A stretch of DNA of 64,000 nucleotides. Source: Ipomoea triloba (lineage: Eukaryota > Streptophyta > Magnoliopsida > Solanales > Convolvulaceae). A model generated the notes under the pieces. The model made no database searches. It was not told the origin of the DNA and was given only the letters and a program-made list of their open reading frames with translations. This document shows, piece by piece, positions 56,433-64,000 of this stretch. Within the stretch, counting starts at the first letter, position 1. Every line of letters starts with the position of its first letter. The position numbers were made by a program, and so were the translations under genes. The stretch spans positions 2,479,923 to 2,543,922 of the forward strand of contig NC_044917.1 in NCBI RefSeq assembly GCF_003576645.1, read 5' to 3'.

Positions 56433-58695
56433 CTATACCAGCAGTACTTTCCATATCTTTCTCATATACACGAACAGAGACCAAACTGCGAGCCATGCTG
56501 AAATATATAGCAAAGCTACACCAGAGCCCACTAGAGCTCCAGCATCAACGAAACTGGTAAAAGAGAAAGGGGCAAAATGGATAATTAGATAGGAACTCCT
56601 TCTGTTCAAAAAAAAGGATAGGAACTCTTTCAGACAATCGGGCTAATGTAGCAGACAAGACCAGTTTACCTGCTGTCTCTGGTTGCAAGTAGAATGGTTA
56701 AGGCTGCCATCTGTGTAGCTGTTTTCCACTTCCCCAAGTTATTCACAGCAACGGCCTGGAGAAAATTTAATTGGATTCGTGGTTCATCAGCAAACTATCA
56801 TAGAATGCTGGAAAAAGGACTATTTTGTAACGGATAATGGCAGTCCAAATAAGAAATTGTAACCTCTGAAAGTTTGCTGCCCTGAGAGGCCGCCCATTCC
56901 CTAACTGCGGACATTGTTATCTACATACAAGAATTGTTCTTCAGATTGCAAACAGCAGTAGACATCACAAAGACACAAACTGTACTGTTTAATAAAGTAA
57001 TTATCATTATAGATGACTCGGTATATGCATTGTTAATCGTGAAGCAGTACTCCTAGATGTCATACACTCACTCTCTCTATCAACAGAACTACATTGAGAC
57101 CCGAGAGTCATTAAATTTTCCCATGAAACATTTAGGGAAAGCATTATTCATTGTCACCTAAAACTTCAACCCCTCACTCGCCCAAGGGATGGGGAAAGAA
57201 CAATACAAGGATTTGAGCTTACCAGTACTTCCATTTAGAGTGATCAACAAGCTATGAAAACACAGAACATAAATGGTCACTCACCTCCCTGCCAATAATA
57301 GCAATTGAAGGTACAGTCAGCAGCCATGGCATTTGTCCAAAGGCACTAGCTTCCAAAGGTCTAGTGCACAACAAGACCAAAGTGGCAGCAACCATTAGCT
57401 GTAGTAATAAACAACGCAAATATAGTCTTATACCATCATTATAAAATTTTAAATTTATATGTCTAAGATTCATTACGTGCTTTGAAAGACAAAAGCATCC
57501 TTTGCTACCATAAATGTGAACTTCTGACCCAAAACAAATGATAAATTTCATTCAAAGAGATTACCTTATCGGCCACTGGATCCAAAAAGGCCCCAAACGC
57601 AGTTCCTAATTTCTTCTGAAAATGCCAATGCATCAAACCATAAATTAAATTGTACAAAAAAATAAAAAATAAAAGACAGCATTACAGTATAGGATTCTAA
57701 GGGAAGCAGCAAAGGCCCATACCTTTCGGGCAATATACCCATCTAGCCAATCAGTAATTGCCGCTGCAATGAAGATACCAGTTGTAGCAGCTGGCCCCCA
57801 CCAGCTATCGACATAGAAGGCTAGTTTAAGAACATCCAATATTAGTTCTCTTTTATTAGTTTAAGAACATTCAATATTGACAAAGAATGTCATCCATTAC
57901 TTATATTTTCAGAATTACAGTGGACTGAAAGAATATTCATAAGGCAGCTCTCACTGGTAACTTTCCTATCAATTGCTTTTAAAAAAAAAATCAAAAGCCA
58001 CACAAAAGTATATATTCTATATCTAAGAAAGACATCCTCCAGGAGAAATCATATATTTCTCACAAAGAACTACTAACAGAAGCAGTATAGGAGAATGCAA
58101 TTGTTGAAATAAAAGAAAACTGATATTTAGATTGAAAGTTCGAATCTTTCTCAAGCAAACCACACCAGAGGAGCAATCTAGAACAGCAGCAGACTACAAT
58201 TCTAGCAGATTTCCATACTAATTTAACCTAATTACCGATGAAGGAAACCCAATTAAAATGCAGATAAATTCAGAAACAAAGGAAGCTATATAGGCAGGGA
58301 AACATACTGCTCACAAGAAGCGGAACAGCAGCGACGCGGCCAATCGTTAATATTGTGGGCAATGTGAGCAATTTATCCGACTGTGAGGTCGACGAAGTAT
58401 CCGGCAACTGCTGTTCCTTCTTATCGGGGTCGGAACCCATTTGAGTAGTAGAGATACTCCTGAGGGGCAGACGGGGAGAGCTGTGAAAACCTAGAGGAAT
58501 TTGGTAATTGGGTACTCCGCGCACCGGAGCTGGAAACGGTATCCTCCGACGCCACCTGGGCGTCGACGCCGCGGCCGCGGGGCATCTAAGCGTCTCGGAT
58601 TTGGCGGCGGAAGAGATGGTGCGGGCCCAAGTATAGGGCTTCTGAGCGTAAATACAAGTAACAACGGCGTGGAGTTTGAGGGCTCCTCCGGCCAT
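56433..58695 (-). CDS. PGP1: CDP-diacylglycerol-glycerol-3-phosphate 3-phosphatidyltransferase (PGP synthase)
   Basis: Makes phosphatidylglycerophosphate from CDP-diacylglycerol and glycerol-3-phosphate, the committed step to phosphatidylglycerol in plastids and mitochondria. Seven exons: 58695-58308, 57820-57723, 57615-57565, 57398-57285, 56920-56864, 56755-56670 and 56553-56433. They total 304 residues with all phases closed. The CDP-alcohol phosphotransferase signature DGx2ARx8Gx3Dx3D reads DGYIARKKLGTAFGAFLDPV followed by AD. It crosses the exon 2/3 junction exactly in frame. About 110 residues rich in Ser, Arg and Pro (MAGGALKLHAVVTCIYAQKP…) precede LTLPTILTIGRVAAVPLLVS, as expected for an organelle-targeting peptide. 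The C-terminus VWSLFVYMRKIWKVLLV matches plant enzymes. The frame stays open upstream to 58833 (MVKFRSN…), but the Met at 58695 gives the typical transit-peptide start. Confidence 0.92.
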
Positions 58696-60458
58696 CTTTC
58701 GGAGAATGGACGGGAATACCGGAAAAGACAGGCCGGCCGGTTTCACTTCACGCCGCTGTGGCGCTGTTCTTACTTTTTGCTTGTTAGTCCCGTGATTATT
58801 ATAATTTTTCATATTTGATCTAAACTTAACCATACGAGTTCATTACAAGGTGAATCAATAATTCTACCTATAAATTATTTTTAAAAAAATTTTAAATGTT
58901 GTGAATAAATATATGTGGACATTATTAACCAAGCACCTTGTACATGTAGTGACTCTCTCAAGTCATGAGATCGAGAATACAATATAATGTAATAGAGTCA
59001 GTAGCACTCAAAAACAATTTATGTGAACATTATTAAAGGTCTTAAGGTATTACATCTTCAATTTATGTTTATCTTTGTATAATCTTACTTCAATGTATTT
59101 TAATTATATTTTTATTTATTATCAAATGGACTTTAGTTAATGAAATTATTTGAAAGTTTTACATTATTATTCTTTTATTTGTTTTTATTATTAAAGACGC
59201 TCATATATAACATAATAAAATATATCAATAAAAAAAACTAAATTTTCATAAAGAACAAAATATATACAGTGTCGCTGTATATTATAATGTATTTTACCCA
59301 ATAAATAATATAGGTGAATTACCTCCTTATTCCTGCTGTCCCCCACAACTGTTCTACTGTTCTAGTGTGCATAATTGTTCACGAAATGTTTTTTTTTTTT
59401 TTTTAAATAACATACAGTAATACTAAAAAGAATTGTGCGCACTTTTTTAGGAGCGATTTGATTGGTGGACAATTGGATATTGAATAAAATAAATTTATTG
59501 GCATTATTTCATTTAACTCATTTGTAAGTTAATAAGTATAAACTCTATTTACAAGTAATATTTTTACACGAAATGTTAGTATTATTAGATAACTAACGAA
59601 CTCTTGATCCAAAGTAAAGAGAGGATTTCAAGTTTGAGTTTATATTCTCGAATAAAAATTCAAATGCAAGGTGATTTAGTCTTTCATTTTATTATTTTTT
59701 ATATTAGGTTTCATAATTATAGCTTACAATGGGCTAATCATAAAATATCGAAACTCATGCTTAAGAGTTGTTGGATAAGGTATATCCCGTGAGTCTCCTA
59801 ATTCTCACTGATTACATGTACACTATGCACACAATAGGAGTCATTGTCACATCTAATCAAAAGATAAATATTCACAATGACCCTTTATATTTTTAGTAAA
59901 ATTCGAACCATATATTATGATTAGGGACTTTATGATTATTGGTTGAATTAACTGAGGTAGTTTCAATTTACGATTTAGTTTGTTTGTATGTATGGTATGC
60001 TCATTGCACCATGTTGTCCATGCGAAAAGATATAAATAAAGTTTTTAATTTTTGTATTCCAAAGCATAGTTTAGTGATACAATTTGTGGTTGGATTCTCA
60101 TAAGGTTAAAATTCAACTTTTTAAAAAATAAAAAGTTACTCCGTATTATTGTTGTAAAGGCAGGCGTGTCAGGTAATTTTGGCATTCTAATTTGGGTCCC
60201 CCGTGGCCCCGACACTCCATCTTTTTCTTGATCGAGTGTAGCAGTCACTGGTTACACAGGGTGAGAACGAAAACGAAAGAAAAAAAAATCTTTACAACTT
60301 CACACTTAAGTCGCTCCATTTTCGTCTTTAGGTCTAACTCAATCCAGCGACCATGTTCTATGTCGGAAAATACATAGGGATATACTGAAAAAAACAGTAA
60401 AAAGTCGGAAATCCTATCTTTACACTGTTGTTTGCTGGATTCCCACCGTGCTCCGACA
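58696..60458. other. intergenic region between divergent genes
   Basis: Upstream DNA of the PGP synthase (-) and of the TBC protein (+). AT-rich and mostly featureless. A T-run is at 59388-59404. From about 60180 the base composition becomes leader-like (CCCCCGTGGCCCCGACACTC), probably the TBC 5' region. No additional gene seen. Confidence 0.5.
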
Positions 60459-63400
60459 ATGAAGGCCAAAGATTCAGTTTCAGCGGCGACCCCTCAGCTC
60501 ATTTCCTTTGATCAGAACAGGTACTATATCAATATCCATTATTTTCCCTCTCTTGGATCCTTGATTCCTGAGCGTCTAGATTTTACACTAGAGAACTGAA
60601 TGCTAAGAAAAAAGATAGATTTTTCTTTCCTTTCTTACATTTTAGTTAATGATTTTGCTTTAAAGTTTCTTTCTTGTTTAAATTTTTCATTAATCTTTCC
60701 AAATATGTATTGGTTCAACTTGTGGTGGACTGGCTGTGAGTGAATGTAGAATGCAGTGGGGTACTGGGGTTTTACTGAGTTGCACTTGCACCGACACTGC
60801 TTTTCTTGGGTTTTCTGCTTGAAAAGACGAATCTTTGGACAAAAGTTTTCATTTTGATTATTTATTCTCTCGCTTTACTGATAAAGGTTAATGTGTACAG
60901 AGATGCTTACGGGTTTGCAGTAAGGCCTCAGCATGTGGAGAGATATCGTGAATATGCTAATATCTACAAGGTTTTAAGCTCTTATTCCTATTTCTCCATT
61001 TTAAGAGTATAAAAAGATGAACAGATTAAATCATGAAAGTAAATGTTTTTTTTTAAAAATGGAACATTGAAGTACTACTCTGGTAAAAAAAACTGTGTTT
61101 ATCTCCTCATTGCTGGTTTGATAATGCTCTTAGGAAGAGGAGGTGGAGAGGTCTGATAGGTGGAAAGACTTTCTGGAACGGCAAGCAGAATCCACTCAAT
61201 TTCCCATAAATGGATCATCTGCAGTTAACAATTTCAACCGGGAACTGGATTCCAGTTCTCAGAATGGAGCTGAAGTATGTGATGGTCTTGCTGAAAATGA
61301 TACAGAGATTAAAGAGTTGCCAACATCAGCCAATGATAAAATTCATCAAGTCCAGATATGGTCTGATATAAGGCCATCACTTCGAGCCATCGAAGATATG
61401 ATGAGCACGCGTGTCAAAAACAGGGTTGGTGCAGTGAAAAGAGAGCAAGATTCTAGTACTCCTACTGAAGAAGCTAAACGCACAAAAGGAGAGGACTCAG
61501 AGGATGAGTATTATGATTTGGAGAGATCAGATTCCTTACACGATGTGCCTTTGAATGAGAGTCCTGCCCAGGATGTTTCATCTCCAAAGTCTTTACCTCC
61601 TTGGAAAGAAGAATTGGAGTGTCTTGTTCAAGGCGGGGTGCCAATGGCTCTCAGAGGAGAGGTAGATATATTTCTCCTTTACCTTCTTTATCATACATAT
61701 GCTTCATTGATCTAGTCTTTGAAATATCAATTACAGCTTTGGCAAGCTTTCGTTGGTGTCAGAGCACGTCGAGTGGAAAATTATTATCAAGATTTGCTTT
61801 CAAGAGAAACTAAATCTGGCAATAATTCTGATCATAGAAGCATGGAATTAGAGGAGACAGACAGTACAAAGGAGTTAAGTGCAGATGAATGTGCAGTCGA
61901 GAAGTGGAAAGCACAGATTGATAAGGTCAGTATAATTGCATCATATATTCAATACATTCTATTGTCTATCTTGCTGCTGCATTAATGCTATTCTGATCCT
62001 CACAATCAGGATTTGCCCCGAACATTTCCTGGCCATCCTGCTCTCGACAAGAATGGAAGAAATGCCTTGAGGCGTTTACTGATTGCATATGCTCGGCACA
62101 ACCCTTCTGTTGGCTACTGTCAGGTACATCAACAAAAAGGTTATCTGCCTTCCTTCTCCCTTTTGCTTGTTAGTTACTGATGAAGGCAGCTATAGAGGTG
62201 AATAGATTATCTAAGGAAGGAAGCTAAGAGTAAATGCCTAACCTCAACCGAATATATTTAGTATGCATGGTGTTCAATCTCATCCTCCATGATGTACAAA
62301 AATAATAATCATAATAAAAATAATATGACATTCAAAAATTGAATTACTGTTTCATACTCTATGTATGGTGTTAGTGGTCCTACATTATTTTCTTTTCATA
62401 CTCTATGAAATTATAAACCTCTCTTGCACACTTGATTATAAATTTTGGAAGTAAGATAATATATTTAGATGTGATACACCTGCAAAAGAGTCCTGGAGTG
62501 TTTCATAAAGAGAAGAGTCATAGTTGAGAAGGTACTTATTTGTAATGCCCCATTTTAGACTCCTACTTTTGTCTTGGAGATTTATATTCAAAGTGAAGGG
62601 TCTTGGTCTAAGTGTAGTTATGATATCCAAACTTCACTTCATTTTAATTTTTATCTACTTATCCTGCTTTCCTCAATGCAGGCCATGAACTTCTTTGCTG
62701 GTCTACTTTTGCTCCTAATGCCCGAGGAAAATGCATTTTGGTGAGTTTCAGATTTGATTGCCATCTTATCTTTAATTTGAATAGTTGCAAAAAAAGAAAT
62801 TACTCCTTACATAATAGTATAATACCATGAAAAAATAAATTTCTGTAGACTCTGCATTATATTTCTTCTTTAGGTGGAAAACCACATGAAGTACTTCATG
62901 TGTAACTATGCAAACTAGAGGCCACCCAAACTCTAACCTTGTTAAGAGTGAGGATTACTTTCGTCCTGCAAAGGACAATTTTTTTTTTCCCCCCCATTTC
63001 ATGGAATACCATTTTTATCAGTATAACAATACTTTATATAGCAAAAAGCACTATCTTAGGCTAAGCTCAGTTTGTTTTAATGTGGTCTAAACGTAAATTG
63101 AACTTTCAGGACTTTGATTGGCATTCTAGATGACTGTTTTGATGGCTATTACTCAGAAGAGATGATAGAGTCTCAGGTAAAATTCAAGTTTTGGTTTATG
63201 CATGCAAATTAGTTACTAGTTACTATGCAACCCTTTAGTCCTTTACGTTCCCCTTTCATATTTAATTGAAGTGGGTGACAAAAAATATAAATAGACAGCA
63301 AATGTTTTACGTTTTTCCTTTTTGCTTGGTCAGGTTGACCAACGTGTTCTTGAGGAATTGGTGCGTGAGAAATTTCCAAAGTTAGGTTCGTCTTTTGTTG

Positions 63401-64000
63401 TCCCTTGTTTCTACAACCCGTCCAAGTGCCCAGACTTCTATCTATTTTTATTGCTAATCATATTTCCTGGTTTCTTGGATCTTTACTCTGTTGCAGTTAA
63501 TCATCTAGATTACCTGGGAGTGCAAGTACAATGGATCACTGGACCATGGTTCCTCTCCGTATTTATGAACGTACTTCCTTGGGAAAGTGGTCATGATCTT
63601 TATCTTGTCATGCTATATGTCTACATATACATGTATAATATAATGATGGTTGAGAATGCATCAAAGTTCTGCACATCTTTAAGATGCTCGTATATTAATT
63701 TTCAGTTCTCTGATTCTTTTCATTTGCTGTTGGCTTATCTTACTCATAAGTCATAATTGGCTATATCTGATTAGTTCTTAATGGCTTGTAGTTCTTAGAG
63801 TATGGGATGTGCTTTTGTTTGAAGGGAATCGAGTAATGCTATTTCGAACTGCACTGGCTTTAATGGATTTATATGGTAATATTTCCTCGTCCCTTACTTC
63901 ACTTTCCTTTTTGGGTTGCTCTGAAGCGAGAACTTATATTTGTTGAATCTTGTAAAGGACCTGCCTTGGTGACGACAAAGGATGCAGGAGATGCAGTAAC
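60459..64000 (+). CDS. TBC-domain Rab GTPase-activating protein, 5' part (continues beyond window)
   Basis: Eleven exons are visible: 60459-60520, 60901-60970, 61134-61661, 61737-61925, 62010-62123, 62682-62740, 63110-63176, 63334-63385, 63497-63589, 63792-63875 and 63958-64000. The frame is open to the edge, with more than 450 residues seen. The N-terminal region (MKAKDSVSAATPQLISFDQN, RDAYGFAVRPQHVERYREYA) and an acidic linker precede the TBC domain. The domain starts at LVQGGVPMALRGELWQAFVG. Both catalytic fingers are present: the arginine finger IDKDLPRTFPGHP (IxxDxxR) and the glutamine finger NPSVGYCQAMN (YxQ). MNFFAGLLLLLMPEENAFW and GIQ-like FLSVFMNVLPWES follow as in Gyp1-type GAPs. 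It resembles the long plant TBC proteins with a C-terminal coiled coil, which would lie beyond the window. It should accelerate GTP hydrolysis by a Rab in membrane traffic; the Rab is unknown. Confidence 0.9.

Overview
This is a window of plant nuclear DNA. The genes are split by AT-rich introns with GT/AG borders, and the space between them holds many small terminal-inverted-repeat elements and microsatellites. The products (V-ATPase subunit G, PIP2 aquaporin, GARP subunit VPS53, USP-domain receptor-like kinase, ACD6-like ankyrin proteins) indicate a eudicot. A WPP-domain-associated protein like the one I know from tomato hints at an asterid, but I cannot fix the species. No bacterial, viral or organellar segment was seen. 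A 214-base run of N lies inside one intron.

Layout. 1-130 (-): first codons of a patatin-like phospholipase. 2596-4900 (+): plastid-type tryptophan/tyrosine permease. 5397-6559 (-): V-ATPase subunit G, tail to tail with it. 8029-10404 (-): a WPP-domain-associated protein copy that lacks its N-terminus and has an in-frame stop. 10788-11990 (-): monoacylglycerol-lipase-type hydrolase. 12571-14239 (-): a small Cys-rich membrane protein whose last coding exon is only 26 nt. 14280-17800: repeat-rich, with a clear 830-bp foldback element. 17836-21003 (+): USP-domain kinase. 22881-32863 (+): VPS53 in 24 coding exons. 34022-35325 (-): PIP2 aquaporin. 35500-45000: gene-poor, with at least two more foldback elements.

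45056-55215 (-) is the most unusual part. It is a tandem cluster of four ankyrin-repeat/PGG membrane proteins of the ACD6/ITN1 type. One member (47435-49296) has a 1-nt frameshift. One (50305-52548) looks chimeric, with a diverged membrane domain, an extra intron, and an orphan copy of the sibling-type C-terminus lying just downstream. Three members share an upstream block with W-box cores.

56433-58695 (-): phosphatidylglycerophosphate synthase. 60459-64000 (+): start of a TBC-domain Rab-GAP that runs off the window.

Most genes are unrelated housekeeping or trafficking functions. Only the ankyrin cluster behaves as a related unit, shaped by tandem duplication and unequal exchange. Exon borders were set by eye from splice consensus, reading phase and remembered family sequences. 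Where an exon sum is given, it was checked to be in frame.
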